DNA of 64,000 nt, taken from positions 174,151-238,150 of the forward strand of contig USRX01000001.1 of assembly GCA_900557275.1 (NCBI GenBank). Direction: 5' to 3'. The position numbers were made by a program, and so were the translations under genes. Positions 35,260-44,503 of the stretch are shown piece by piece. Origin of the DNA: an uncultured Roseburia sp. (lineage in GTDB: Bacteria > Bacillota_A > Clostridia > Lachnospirales > Lachnospiraceae). Position 1 is the first letter of the stretch; each line of letters opens with the position of its first letter. The notes below the pieces were generated by a model. That model worked only from the letters and a program-made list of their open reading frames with translations. It was not told where the DNA came from and searched no databases.

Positions 35260-36762
35260 ATGAGAGGTTTGCATTCACAGGTTTCTGAATTAAGAAAACA
35301 GGTTTTTGTGGAAGTTGCGAGGATTGCATATGAATCAGATAATATAAAAGATGATATCGAAGCAATTCCCTACAAGCTTTCGCCTACCGAAGAACCGAAG
35401 TTTCGGGAAAGCATTTATCGGGAGCGGGCGGTAAGTTCTGAACGTACCCGACTGGCCATGGGAATGTCTATCCGGCCACAGGATAAACCGGTGCATATTA
35501 CAAGCGGATTACAGTACAGTACCATTGATGAAGTTTACTATGAACCACCTCTGATGCAGGTAATCCCTTCTGCATGCAATGCATGTGAGCACAACGTGTA
35601 TGAAGTCAGCAACCTTTGCAGAGAGTGTCTGGCTCATCCGTGTATGGAGGTATGTCCAAAGGACGCTATTACCCATTATGACGGTCAGGCACATATTGAT
35701 AAGGAAAAATGCATCCGCTGTGGAAAATGCAAAATGGCTTGTCCTTACGAGGCAATTGGAAAACGGATGCGTCCTTGTTCCGTAGCCTGTGGCGTGGATG
35801 CCATTGAGACTGATGATTATAACCGCGCAAAGATTAATCCGGATAAATGTGTATCCTGTGGCATGTGCATGGTAAGCTGTCCATTTGGCGCGATTGCAGA
35901 CAAATCACAGATTTTTCAGCTGATCCTCTGTATGAAGGAAGGACAGGAAGTAATCGCAGAGATTGCTCCGGCGTATGCGGGACAGTTTGGACCGAAAGTA
36001 AATCCGGCAAAAATGAAAGCCGCACTGGAGAAACTTGGATTTGCAGGTGTTTACGAGGTCGCTCTGGGGGCAGATATCGGAGCTGCAACAGAAGCGAAAC
36101 ACTATGTGGAACATGTGACTACTGGAGAACTTCCATTTTTGCTGACATCCTGCTGCCCGGCATGGGCGATGCTGGCAAAAAATCAGTTTCCGGAAATGAT
36201 CGACAGCGTATCTCAGGAACTGACGCCGATGGTCGCTACGGCAAGAAGTATCAAGAAAGAACATCCCAAAGCAAAAGTCGTGTTTATCGGACCATGTGCG
36301 GCAAAAAAACTGGAAGCCATGCGGAAATCAGTGCGAAGCGATGTGGATTTTGTCATAACCTTTGAAGAACTGGACGCCATGTTTGAAGCAAAGCATATCG
36401 ATCCGGCGACAGTAGAGGCAGAATCAAACCTGCACAATGCCACAGGTGCAGGTCGCGGTTATGCGGTAGCGGGCGGTGTGGCAGATGCAATCCGTAAATG
36501 CGTGAATGAATATTATCCTGGCGTAGATGTAAAAGTAGAGCATGCAGAAGGTCTGGCAGAATGTAAAAAGACACTTCTGCTGGCGAAAGCCGGAAAATTT
36601 AATGGCTGCCTGATCGAAGGCATGGGCTGCCCAGGTGGCTGTGTGGCAGGCGCCGGCACACTTCTTCCGGTTCCGGAGGCAAAACGCGCTGTGGCAAAGA
36701 TCGTAGCAGACTCTACAAAGAAACTTCCTCCGAAAGAATTACAGGAGATTGAATTAAAATAA
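35260..36762 (+). CDS. Group B-type monomeric [FeFe] hydrogenase
   Basis: 500 residues. A long N-terminal region (1-100) without cofactors is followed by a Cys-rich stretch (CNACEHNVYEV, CRECLAHPCMEVCP) and [4Fe-4S] motifs CIRCGKCKMAC and CVSCGMCMVSC. H-cluster motifs TSCCPAW, GPCAAKKLEA and EGMGCPGGCVAGAGT are the variant typical of group B enzymes from Clostridia and Bacteroidetes. All H-cluster cysteines are present. The role is H2 metabolism with ferredoxin as partner; group B physiology is poorly known. Clearly different from the hydrogenase at 7459. The helicase gene follows directly. Confidence 0.9.
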   Translation: MRGLHSQVSELRKQVFVEVARIAYESDNIKDDIEAIPYKLSPTEEPKFRESIYRERAVSSERTRLAMGMSIRPQDKPVHITSGLQYSTIDEVYYEPPLMQVIPSACNACEHNVYEVSNLCRECLAHPCMEVCPKDAITHYDGQAHIDKEKCIRCGKCKMACPYEAIGKRMRPCSVACGVDAIETDDYNRAKINPDKCVSCGMCMVSCPFGAIADKSQIFQLILCMKEGQEVIAEIAPAYAGQFGPKVNPAKMKAALEKLGFAGVYEVALGADIGAATEAKHYVEHVTTGELPFLLTSCCPAWAMLAKNQFPEMIDSVSQELTPMVATARSIKKEHPKAKVVFIGPCAAKKLEAMRKSVRSDVDFVITFEELDAMFEAKHIDPATVEAESNLHNATGAGRGYAVAGGVADAIRKCVNEYYPGVDVKVEHAEGLAECKKTLLLAKAGKFNGCLIEGMGCPGGCVAGAGTLLPVPEAKRAVAKIVADSTKKLPPKELQEIELK

Positions 36763-38604
36763 ATGCAGTCAGACAACTTAACTCTGAATGAGATGCAACA
36801 GAAGGCCGTAGAACACAAAGACGGTCCGATGATGGTACTGGCGGGGCCTGGATCCGGAAAGACAGCGGTTATCACACAGCGGGTAAAATATCTGATCGAT
36901 ACCCATTATGTCAATCCGGCTTCCATTCTCGTCATTACATTTACAAAGGCAGCGGCAGGAGAGATGAAGGAGAGATTCTTCCGGCTGGCAGGCAGACGAA
37001 GCCTGCCGGTTACCTTCGGGACTTTCCATGCTGTCTTTTTTATGATACTCAAATATGCGTATGGATACCGGGCTTCCGATATCGTACAGGAAGACCAGCG
37101 ATTCCAGTTTATGAAGCAGACTGCGGCGAGGATGCGTCTGGATTATGAGGATGAAAACGATTTTATCTCATCCTTGCTGGCAGAGATCAGTATGGTTAAG
37201 AACTCCGGGATCAAAATGGAACATTATTATGCCACCAGTTGTGGGGAAGACGTGTTCCGTCAGATGTATGCAGCATATCAGAATTTTTTACAGACCAGTC
37301 ATCTGATCGATTTTGATGATATGCTGGTCTATTGCAAGGAATTGTTTGAACAGCGAAAAGATATTTTGGCGGGCTGGCAGAAACGGTATCCTTATATTCT
37401 GATCGATGAATTTCAGGATATCAATCAGGTGCAGTATGAGATTGTAAAGATGCTGGCTGGGAAAAAACAGAATCTGTTTCTGGTGGGGGATGATGATCAG
37501 TCAATCTATCGTTTCCGTGGTGCAAAGCCGGAGATCATGCTGCATGTGGAAAAGGATTTTCCTATGTTGCAGAAGATTGTGCTGAATAAAAATTACCGTA
37601 GTCCGGAAGAGGTCGTCCGTTTGTCAGAGCGTCTGATTTCTTACAATCAGGTGCGTTTTCCTAAAAAAGTCTCTGCGGTGTCAGAATATCCGGGGATGAT
37701 CCGAAACCTGTCTTTCCCGCATCAGAAAGAAGAAAATAAATATCTTGTCAGTGAAATCTTAAGAAAAGCCAGACAGGGGATCAGCTACGATGATATGGTC
37801 GTGCTGTTTCGGACGAATCAGCAGCCCCGGCTTCTCATGGAATACCTGATGCAGTACAATATTCCGTTCCGAACGAAGGAAAAGATTCCTAATATTTACG
37901 ATCACTGGATCACAAAAGATATCTTATGTTATATAAAGATCGCACAGGGAAGCCGTCAGCGCAGTGATTTCCTGCGGATCATGAACCGACCGAAGCGGTA
38001 TCTCTCCCGTGACAGCCTTCCCTATGATACAGTGGCGTTTGATGTGTGGGAGGAATATTATGAAGAGGCAGAATGGATGGTGCAGCGACTGCATAAGCTG
38101 GAGGGAGATCTGGAGATGATTCGGCAGATGAAGCCCTATTCGGCAGTAAACTATATCCGGAAAGCGGTAGACTACGAAGGCTACCTGCGTGAGATTGCGC
38201 AGATCCGTCATATTGATTATGAAGAACTGATCACTGTTCTGGATGAACTGCAGGAAGGCGCCCGGCCGTTCACTACATATGAAGCCTGGTATCTGCATAT
38301 GGATGATGTAAAGGAGAAACTGAAGCATCGCCAGGAGGAGATGGAGACGGAAGCGGTAACGCTTTCTACATTCCATGGCGTCAAAGGTCTGGAATATGAT
38401 TATGTCTATATACCGGACATCAACGAAGGGATCCTGCCTTACAGAAAATCTGTGTTGGATGCGGATATTGAAGAAGAACGGCGGTTATTTTATGTAGGCA
38501 TTACCCGCTCGAAAAAAGAGCTGACGTTATGCCATTGCAGCCAGATCAACAACCGGGAGATGAAGCCGTCACGGTTTCTGGATGAATTAGCAGATTCAGT
38601 TTGA
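36763..38604 (+). CDS. UvrD/PcrA-like superfamily 1A DNA helicase
   Basis: 613 residues. Motif I is MVLAGPGSGKTAVITQR; Ia ITFTKAAAGEM; II ILIDEFQDINQVQ; III LVGDDDQSIYRFRGA; IV KNYRSPEEVV; V VTLSTFHGVKGLEYDYVYI; VI EERRLFYVGITRSKKEL. It is shorter than PcrA (about 740) and lacks a clear C-terminal Tudor domain, so it is a UvrD-like paralogue probably working in repair. The ATG lies immediately after the hydrogenase stop, with no ribosome site of its own, so translation is likely coupled. Confidence 0.9.
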   Translation: MQSDNLTLNEMQQKAVEHKDGPMMVLAGPGSGKTAVITQRVKYLIDTHYVNPASILVITFTKAAAGEMKERFFRLAGRRSLPVTFGTFHAVFFMILKYAYGYRASDIVQEDQRFQFMKQTAARMRLDYEDENDFISSLLAEISMVKNSGIKMEHYYATSCGEDVFRQMYAAYQNFLQTSHLIDFDDMLVYCKELFEQRKDILAGWQKRYPYILIDEFQDINQVQYEIVKMLAGKKQNLFLVGDDDQSIYRFRGAKPEIMLHVEKDFPMLQKIVLNKNYRSPEEVVRLSERLISYNQVRFPKKVSAVSEYPGMIRNLSFPHQKEENKYLVSEILRKARQGISYDDMVVLFRTNQQPRLLMEYLMQYNIPFRTKEKIPNIYDHWITKDILCYIKIAQGSRQRSDFLRIMNRPKRYLSRDSLPYDTVAFDVWEEYYEEAEWMVQRLHKLEGDLEMIRQMKPYSAVNYIRKAVDYEGYLREIAQIRHIDYEELITVLDELQEGARPFTTYEAWYLHMDDVKEKLKHRQEEMETEAVTLSTFHGVKGLEYDYVYIPDINEGILPYRKSVLDADIEEERRLFYVGITRSKKELTLCHCSQINNREMKPSRFLDELADSV

Positions 38605-38790
38605 CAGAAAGCCCGTGTGAAAATACTTTTTTATGATTATTTGCGATGGCGAAAACCAGCGGGTGGTCATTATTATAAAAATCGAAAGGCTTTGTTTTGG
38701 CATAGTATAAGATGTATGTAATGCGGATAGGAAAGTAAGATGATAACGATTTTTAATATTTGTCAGACAGAATAGAAGGTATGTTTTTAT

Positions 38791-38819
38791 AAAAAAAGAG
38801 ATGTGATATCACATCTCTT
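38791..38819 (-). terminator. Terminator overlapping the DUF1292 stop codon
   Basis: The 24-base palindrome AAGAGATGTGAT/ATCACATCTCTT (38796-38819) includes the TGA stop. On the minus strand it is followed by a T run from the complement of 38789-38797. Confidence 0.8.
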
Positions 38820-39135
38820 CGAACTCTTGTTCATCCTGAATTTCATCAAAACGGTCAGCCACAATCTCATATTCTTCATCATCCAGAATGTTTTCCAGAG
38901 AAGGATTGCCATCTTCATCTTCAAAATATCGATACAGATATACTTCTCCGGCTTCGTTTGGATTGCCTTCTTCATCCAGTGGAAGCAGAGCGATATAATC
39001 CTGATCCTGCACATCAAAAATGGAGAGGATGCTGCATTCTACCGTGGAGCCGTCATCCAGGTCCAATGTTACATATACATCCATCGGATCCAAAATATCA
39101 TCCTGTGTGTCTAAAACAGTTTCTTCTTTTGACAT
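38809..39135 (-). CDS. DUF1292 family acidic protein
   Basis: 108 residues, strongly acidic. DVYVTLDLDDGSTVECSIL, DYIALLPLDEEGNP, VYLYRYFEDEDGNPSLENI and EYEIVADRFDEI match DUF1292, a small Firmicutes family of unknown function. Monocistronic and divergent from the fatty-acid operon. The terminator overlaps the last codons. Confidence 0.9.
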   Translation of the reverse strand: MSKEETVLDTQDDILDPMDVYVTLDLDDGSTVECSILSIFDVQDQDYIALLPLDEEGNPNEAGEVYLYRYFEDEDGNPSLENILDDEEYEIVADRFDEIQDEQEFEEM

Positions 39136-39213
39136 ATCAAGCCCTCATCTTTTCTATATTATTTACTATCCACAGTTTACGAAATACAAATGAAAAAGTC
39201 AATGAAAAAAGTA

Positions 39214-39242
39214 TTGACAAATAAGAACCTAGTCTATATACT
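39214..39242 (+). promoter_or_regulatory. Promoter of the fatty-acid biosynthesis operon
   Basis: TTGACA (39214-39219), 17-base spacer, TATACT (39237-39242). The -10 overlaps the FabT-like palindrome. Confidence 0.8.
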
Positions 39243-39258
39243 TTGATTATCAAAGTAT
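39238..39258 (+). promoter_or_regulatory. FabT-like operator
   Basis: Core palindrome ACTTTGA-TTA-TCAAAGT (39240-39256), extended by AT on both sides to 21 bases. It resembles the binding site of FabT, the MarR-type repressor of fatty-acid genes in Firmicutes, and covers the -10 and start region of the acpP promoter. No fabT gene is in the window. Confidence 0.75.
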
Positions 39259-39300
39259 TTTTTAAAACCAAAAATATGAAATGAAAAGGAGAAAATTACC

Positions 39301-39534
39301 ATGTTTGAGAAAATGAAAGAGATGATTGCAGACCAGTTAGGCGTTGAGGAGGAGATCGTTACGATGGAAGCAAGCTTCAAGGATGATCTTGATGCAGACT
39401 CTCTTGACCTGTTTGAGTTAGTAATGGCTCTGGAGGATGAGTATGATATTGAGATTCCATCTGAGCAGCTGGAGGCTATGTCTACAGTAGGCGATATCTA
39501 CAACTACTTAAAAGAGCATGGTGTAGAAGACTAA
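39301..39534 (+). CDS. acpP: Acyl carrier protein
   Basis: 77 residues, acidic. The phosphopantetheine serine is in [17 protein letters not shown], followed by [10 protein letters not shown]. It carries growing acyl chains for the downstream Fab enzymes. AAAAGGAG precedes the ATG. First gene of the acpP-fabK-fabD-fabG-fabF-accB-fabZ-accC-accDA operon. Confidence 0.97.
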   Translation: MFEKMKEMIADQLGVEEEIVTMEASFKDDLDADSLDLFELVMALEDEYDIEIPSEQLEAMSTVGDIYNYLKEHGVED

Positions 39535-39558
39535 TACCAGACCAAAGGAAATATTAAA

Positions 39559-40488
39559 ATGAAGACAAGAATTACGGAACTATTAGGAATCGAGCATCCG
39601 ATTATTCAGGGCGGTATGGCATGGGTTGCTGAATATCATCTTGCAGCAGCCGTATCCAATGCAGGAGGCCTGGGACTGATCGGTGCAGCAAGCGCACCGG
39701 AAGATGTGATCCGGACTCAGATCCGCGAAGCAAAAAAACTGACCGATAAACCATTTGGTGTAAACGTCATGCTTTTAAGCCCATATGCGGATGAGGTGGC
39801 AAAAGTCATAGTGGAAGAGGGTATAAAGGTTGTAACAACAGGAGCAGGTAATCCCGGCAAATATATGGCCATGTGGAAAGAGGCCGGAGTAAAGGTTATC
39901 CCTGTAGTAGCAAGCGTTGCTCTGGCCCGGATGATGGAAAAAGCCGGCGCAGATGCCGTTGTGGCAGAAGGAACCGAGTCCGGTGGACATATTGGTTCAG
40001 CTACTACAATGACCCTTGTACCTCAGGTGGTGGATGCCGTGGATATCCCGGTTATCGCAGCCGGAGGAATTGCCGATGGCAGAGGTATTGCGGCAGCTAT
40101 GATGCTGGGGGCAGAAGCAGTCCAGGTAGGTACACGTTTCTGTGTTGCAAAAGAATGCATCTGTCATGAAAATTATAAAAATAAAATTATAAAGGCAAAA
40201 GACATTGATTCCACAGTTACCGGAAGAACACATGGCCACCCGATCCGCTGTCTCAGAAATCAGATGACAAGAGAATATCTGAAATTAGAGGAACAGGGCG
40301 CGGGCTTCGAAGAACTGGAACATCTTACCTTGGGTTCCCTTCGAAATGCGGTTATTGACGGCGACGTAAAAATGGGAACTGTCATGGCCGGACAGATTGC
40401 AGGAATGATCAAAACGGAGCAGACCTGTGAAGAAATCGTAACAGAAATGATGAGTCAGGCGGAAAAACTGCTTGGCAGACAGGAGTAG
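39559..40488 (+). CDS. fabK: Enoyl-ACP reductase II (FabK)
   Basis: 309 residues, FMN-dependent TIM barrel related to nitronate monooxygenase. PIIQGGMAWVAEYHLAAAVSNAGGLGLIG, PFGVNVMLLSP-type sequence, EGTESGGHIG and PVIAAGGIADGRGIAAAMMLGA are conserved. It reduces trans-2-enoyl-ACP with NAD(P)H, the last step of each elongation cycle. It replaces FabI, so the organism should be insensitive to FabI-directed triclosan-type action at this step. Starts 24 bases after acpP. Confidence 0.94.
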   Translation: MKTRITELLGIEHPIIQGGMAWVAEYHLAAAVSNAGGLGLIGAASAPEDVIRTQIREAKKLTDKPFGVNVMLLSPYADEVAKVIVEEGIKVVTTGAGNPGKYMAMWKEAGVKVIPVVASVALARMMEKAGADAVVAEGTESGGHIGSATTMTLVPQVVDAVDIPVIAAGGIADGRGIAAAMMLGAEAVQVGTRFCVAKECICHENYKNKIIKAKDIDSTVTGRTHGHPIRCLRNQMTREYLKLEEQGAGFEELEHLTLGSLRNAVIDGDVKMGTVMAGQIAGMIKTEQTCEEIVTEMMSQAEKLLGRQE

Positions 40489-40490
40489 AT

Positions 40491-41417
40491 ATGAAAAAAA
40501 TTGCTTTTATCTTCCCGGGACAAGGTTCACAGTACGCAGGAATGGGCAAAGATTTCTATGATACATACTCCTGTGCAAAAGAGATGATTGATCTGGCTTC
40601 TGAAGTCAGTGGCATGGATATGAATCATCTGCTCTTTGAAGAAAATGAAGAGCTTAACATTACAAAATATACCCAGATCGCAATGCTGGCAGATGAACTT
40701 GCAATTTTGCAGGTTCTGAAAGAAAAAGGTTATACCGCAAGTGTTACTGCGGGACTGAGTCTTGGCGAGTATGCGGCACTGGTAGCCTCCGGAGTGATGA
40801 CTCCGGAGGATGCCTTCCGGGTCGTAGTGAAACGTGGCGCTTATATGCAGGAAGCTGTTCCTGAAGGCGGAGCTATGACTGCGATCATGGGAATGGACAA
40901 TGAAACCATTGAAAAGATCTGTGAGGAAACGGATGGCATTGTATCTGTGGCAAATTATAATTGCCCGGGACAGACTGTTATTACCGGAGAAGCGCCGGCA
41001 GTCGAGGCGGCAGCAGCAGCTTTGAAAGCAGCCGGGGCAAAACGTTGCATTCCGCTGAATGTAAGCGGTCCTTTCCATTCTGCAATGCTTTTGGATGCAG
41101 GAGAAAAACTTTCTAAAGAACTTGAAACGATAGAGATTCACGATATTCAAATCCCGTATATTACCAATGTTACAGCTGATTATGTCACAGATAAGGAATT
41201 TGTAAAAAATCTGTTGAAACAACAGATTTCTTCTTCTGTGCGCTGGCAGCAGTCAGTAGAACGGATGATCGCAGATGGTGTGGAAGCTTTTATTGAGATC
41301 GGGCCGAAGAAATCACTTTGCGGATTTTTAAAGAAAATTGACAAAACGATTCCTGCCTATCATGTGGACAAGGTATCAGACCTTGAAGCACTGGCGGAGA
41401 ACTTATCGATAGAGTAA
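40491..41417 (+). CDS. fabD: Malonyl-CoA:ACP transacylase
   Basis: 308 residues. IAFIFPGQGSQYAGMG at the N-terminus, the catalytic serine in TAGLSLGEYAALV, and the active-site His in VSGPFHSAML. It loads malonyl groups on ACP. Starts 2 bases after the fabK stop; AGGAG lies in the fabK end. Confidence 0.96.
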   Translation: MKKIAFIFPGQGSQYAGMGKDFYDTYSCAKEMIDLASEVSGMDMNHLLFEENEELNITKYTQIAMLADELAILQVLKEKGYTASVTAGLSLGEYAALVASGVMTPEDAFRVVVKRGAYMQEAVPEGGAMTAIMGMDNETIEKICEETDGIVSVANYNCPGQTVITGEAPAVEAAAAALKAAGAKRCIPLNVSGPFHSAMLLDAGEKLSKELETIEIHDIQIPYITNVTADYVTDKEFVKNLLKQQISSSVRWQQSVERMIADGVEAFIEIGPKKSLCGFLKKIDKTIPAYHVDKVSDLEALAENLSIE

Positions 41418-41549
41418 CGATAAAAAATGCATGAAACCTGTCAGAATGAAAAACAGGTAAGATACAGTATGATGCTGATAAAAACTGCAGTATGTAGCAG
41501 GATCAGCAACCATTATTTTGAAAGAATTAGAACAGGATTGGACAGACGT

Positions 41550-42290
41550 ATGTTAAATGAAAAGATCGCACTGGTTACTGGAGGCGGCTCTGGGATTGGC
41601 AGTGCTGTAGCAAAAAAACTTGCAGAGCAGGGCGCATATGTAGTTGTAAATTACATGCATTCTGAAGCGGGAGCTAAAGCTGTCGTAGCGGAGATTAAGC
41701 AGGCTGGCGGACAGGCAGAGTGTGTGCAGTGCAGCGTCAATGATTTTGCCGCAGTAGAGGCTATGATCAAGGATATCGTAAAACGTCACGGACGAATTGA
41801 TATTCTTGTGAACAATGCCGGAATTACAAAAGACAATCTTCTGATGGCAATGAAAGAAGCTGATTTTGATGAAGTGATTGACGTCAATCTGAAAGGTGCG
41901 TTCAATACTATGCGTCATGTTGCAAGACCGATGTTAAAACAGCGGGGAGGAAGCATCATTAATATTTCTTCCGTTGTTGGAATACTTGGAAATGCCGGAC
42001 AGGTCAACTATGCGGCATCCAAAGCCGGCGTGATCGGCATGACAAAATCAATGGCAAGAGAGCTGGCAAGCAGAGGTGTTCGTGTGAATGCCATCGCTCC
42101 GGGATTTGTGGAGACTGCTATGACGGAAAAACTTCCGGAAGAAGCGAGAAAGGCAGGGGCGGCACAGGTTCCACTTGGAAGATTTGCAAAACCGGAAGAA
42201 GTAGCGGCAGCTGTATGCTTCTTAGCCGGAGATGACGCGTCCTATATTACAGGCCAGGTACTGTGTGTGGACGGTGGAATGGCTATGTAA
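41550..42290 (+). CDS. fabG: 3-Oxoacyl-ACP reductase
   Basis: The start is set at ATG 41550 (MLNEKIALVTGGG), matching the FabG N-terminus; the open frame extends 41 codons upstream without homology. 246 residues, SDR fold. NADPH site TGGGSGIGSAVA, NNAG, catalytic Ser in NISSVVG and YAASK. A 132-base spacer after fabD with a CCTGT/ACAGG hairpin (near 41437-41457) may hold an internal signal; the ribosome site is weak. Confidence 0.94.
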   Translation: MLNEKIALVTGGGSGIGSAVAKKLAEQGAYVVVNYMHSEAGAKAVVAEIKQAGGQAECVQCSVNDFAAVEAMIKDIVKRHGRIDILVNNAGITKDNLLMAMKEADFDEVIDVNLKGAFNTMRHVARPMLKQRGGSIINISSVVGILGNAGQVNYAASKAGVIGMTKSMARELASRGVRVNAIAPGFVETAMTEKLPEEARKAGAAQVPLGRFAKPEEVAAAVCFLAGDDASYITGQVLCVDGGMAM

Positions 42291-42321
42291 ACGAAAAGAC
42301 AGACAGGACACGGAGGTAGAA

Positions 42322-43554
42322 ATGAGAAGAGTTGTTGTGACAGGAATGGGCGCAGTAACACCCATCGGATTAAATGTAGAAGAATACTGGAACGGGTTAA
42401 AAGAGGGTAAGACCGGATTTGGCGAGATTACCTATTTTGATACGACGGATTTTAAGGTAAAGATTGCTGCAGAAGTCAAAGGCTTTGAGCCGACAGAATA
42501 TATGGATCGCAAAGCTGCAAAGAGAATGGAGAAATTTTCCCAGTATGCAGTAGCTGCTTCCAAAGAGGCGTTTGCACAGGCTGGCATCGATATGGAAAAA
42601 GAAGATCCATACCGTGTGGGATGCGTCATCGGTTCCGGTGTTGGAAGCTTGCAGGCAATCGAACGTGAATATAAGAAAATGTTGGATAAAGGTCCTTCCA
42701 GGATCAATCCACTTCTGGTACCTCTGATGATTACAAATATTGCAGCCGGAAATGTTACGATTCAGCTCGGTTTAAAAGGAAAGAGCATTGATATCTCTAC
42801 CGCATGTGCCACTGGAACACATTCTATTGGCGAAGCGTTCCGTACTATTCAGTATGGAGAGGCAGATGTAATGCTTGCCGGAGGAACAGAGTGTGCCATC
42901 ACACCGATCAGTGTCGGAGGATTTACTTCTCTGACCGCATTATCTACGAAAAATACACCGGAGAGATGTTCCATTCCATTTGACAAAGACAGAGATGGAT
43001 TTGTTCTTGGCGACGGTGCAGGCATTGTTGTTCTGGAAGAACTGGAGCATGCAAAAGCAAGAGGCGCGAAGATTCTTGCTGAAGTCGTTGGATATGGTTC
43101 TACCAGTGATGCATTCCATATCACATCCCCGGCGGAAGATGGCATGGGTGCAGCAAAGGCAATGGAATTTGCGCTGAAAGATGCCGGAATGCAGCCGGAA
43201 GATATTACTTATATCAATGCGCACGGAACAAGCACACACCATAATGATCTCTTTGAGACGAGAGCGATTAAGACAGTATTTGGTCAGCATGCATATGATA
43301 TGAAGATTAATTCTACAAAATCTATGATCGGTCATCTGCTGGGAGCTGCAGGCGCAGTTGAATTTATAGCCTGCGTATTGCAGATGAATAATGATTATGT
43401 CCATGGAACCGTCGGTCTGGAAACACCGGATGAAGAGTTGGATCTGGATTATGTTCCAGGACATGGCATTAATATGCAGTTTGACTGTGCTATGAGCAAT
43501 TCTCTGGCATTTGGCGGACACAACGCTACACTGATTGTAAAAAAATACAATTAG
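42322..43554 (+). CDS. fabF: 3-Oxoacyl-ACP synthase II
   Basis: ATG 42322 is chosen, with GGAGG 5 bases upstream; the longer frame overlaps fabG. 410 residues. MRRVVVTGMGAVTPIGLNVEEYW at the N-terminus, catalytic Cys in DISTACATGTHSIG, and the two His in NAHGTSTHHND and KSMIGHLLGAAGAVE. It elongates acyl-ACP with malonyl-ACP. No fabH is present here, so initiation is served by a gene elsewhere. Confidence 0.95.
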   Translation: MRRVVVTGMGAVTPIGLNVEEYWNGLKEGKTGFGEITYFDTTDFKVKIAAEVKGFEPTEYMDRKAAKRMEKFSQYAVAASKEAFAQAGIDMEKEDPYRVGCVIGSGVGSLQAIEREYKKMLDKGPSRINPLLVPLMITNIAAGNVTIQLGLKGKSIDISTACATGTHSIGEAFRTIQYGEADVMLAGGTECAITPISVGGFTSLTALSTKNTPERCSIPFDKDRDGFVLGDGAGIVVLEELEHAKARGAKILAEVVGYGSTSDAFHITSPAEDGMGAAKAMEFALKDAGMQPEDITYINAHGTSTHHNDLFETRAIKTVFGQHAYDMKINSTKSMIGHLLGAAGAVEFIACVLQMNNDYVHGTVGLETPDEELDLDYVPGHGINMQFDCAMSNSLAFGGHNATLIVKKYN

Positions 43555-43578
43555 TCAAGCAGTGGAATGGAGATTAAG

Positions 43579-44034
43579 ATGGAAATAGAACAGATTATTA
43601 AATTAATGGAAGCGGTTTCGACAAATGGTCTGACGGAGTTCAGCTACGAAGAACAGGATGTAAAAGGAAATCATTCTATTTTGAAACTGAAAAAGAAAAA
43701 TGAGGTAATTCAACAGGTAGTTCCGGCACAGACAGCACCGGCGGTGCAGGTGGTTTCTTCAGTAGAGCCGTCAGCTCCGGAAGCAAAGGCAACCCTATCT
43801 GGAAATGCAGTAAAATGTCCGCTGGTAGGTACGTTTTACGCCGCTTCTTCTCCGGATGCAGAACCGTTTGTAAAAGTTGGCGATCACGTTTCCAAGGGTC
43901 AGGTTCTTGGAATCGTAGAAGCTATGAAACTTATGAATGAGATTGAGTCTGAATTTGATGGAACTCTAAAAGAGATTTGTGTAAAGAACGGAGATCTGGT
44001 GGAATTTGGCCAGAACCTGTTTATCATTGAGTAG
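43579..44034 (+). CDS. accB: Biotin carboxyl carrier protein of acetyl-CoA carboxylase
   Basis: ATG 43579 is preferred (GGAG 6 bases upstream) over ATG 43567. 151 residues. The N-terminal helix (EIEQIIKLMEAVSTNG) and a Pro/Ala/Val-rich linker are followed by the biotinyl domain with the biotin lysine in VEAMKLMNEI. Carries carboxybiotin between AccC and AccDA. Confidence 0.95.
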   Translation: MEIEQIIKLMEAVSTNGLTEFSYEEQDVKGNHSILKLKKKNEVIQQVVPAQTAPAVQVVSSVEPSAPEAKATLSGNAVKCPLVGTFYAASSPDAEPFVKVGDHVSKGQVLGIVEAMKLMNEIESEFDGTLKEICVKNGDLVEFGQNLFIIE

Positions 44035-44048
44035 TTGAGGAGAACATT

Positions 44049-44477
44049 ATGTCTGTTTTGACAACAAAGGAAATTATGGAGATCATTCCACACAGACAGC
44101 CGTTTCTGCTGATCGATACGATCGAAGAGCTGGAGCCTGGAAAACGTGCCGTGGGTAAAAAATGTGTCAGCTATAACGAACCGTATTTTGCAGGACATTT
44201 TCCGGCAGAACCGGTTATGCCAGGTGTACTTGTGCTGGAAGCGCTTGCACAGGTTGGCGCAGTTGCCATTTTAAGTTGTGAAGAGTTTAAAGGTAAAACA
44301 GCTTATTTCGGTGGAGTAAAATCTGCAAAATTCAAAAAAAAGATCGTTCCGGGAGATGTACTTACGCTGGAACTTGAGATTATCAAACAGAAAGGTCCGA
44401 TCGGCGTTGGAAGTGCGACTGCATATGTGGACGGCAAAGCCGCTGTCGTTGCAGAACTTACTTTTGCTATCGGTTAA
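44049..44477 (+). CDS. fabZ: 3-Hydroxyacyl-ACP dehydratase
   Basis: 142 residues, hot-dog fold. IIPHRQPFLLIDTI at the N-terminus, catalytic His in AGHFPAEPVMPGVLVLEALAQ and the Glu within it. It makes trans-2-enoyl-ACP for FabK. GAGGAG precedes the ATG. Confidence 0.96.
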   Translation: MSVLTTKEIMEIIPHRQPFLLIDTIEELEPGKRAVGKKCVSYNEPYFAGHFPAEPVMPGVLVLEALAQVGAVAILSCEEFKGKTAYFGGVKSAKFKKKIVPGDVLTLELEIIKQKGPIGVGSATAYVDGKAAVVAELTFAIG

Positions 44478-44503
44478 ATCTGTGAAACAGATAGGAGCAG
44501 TAT

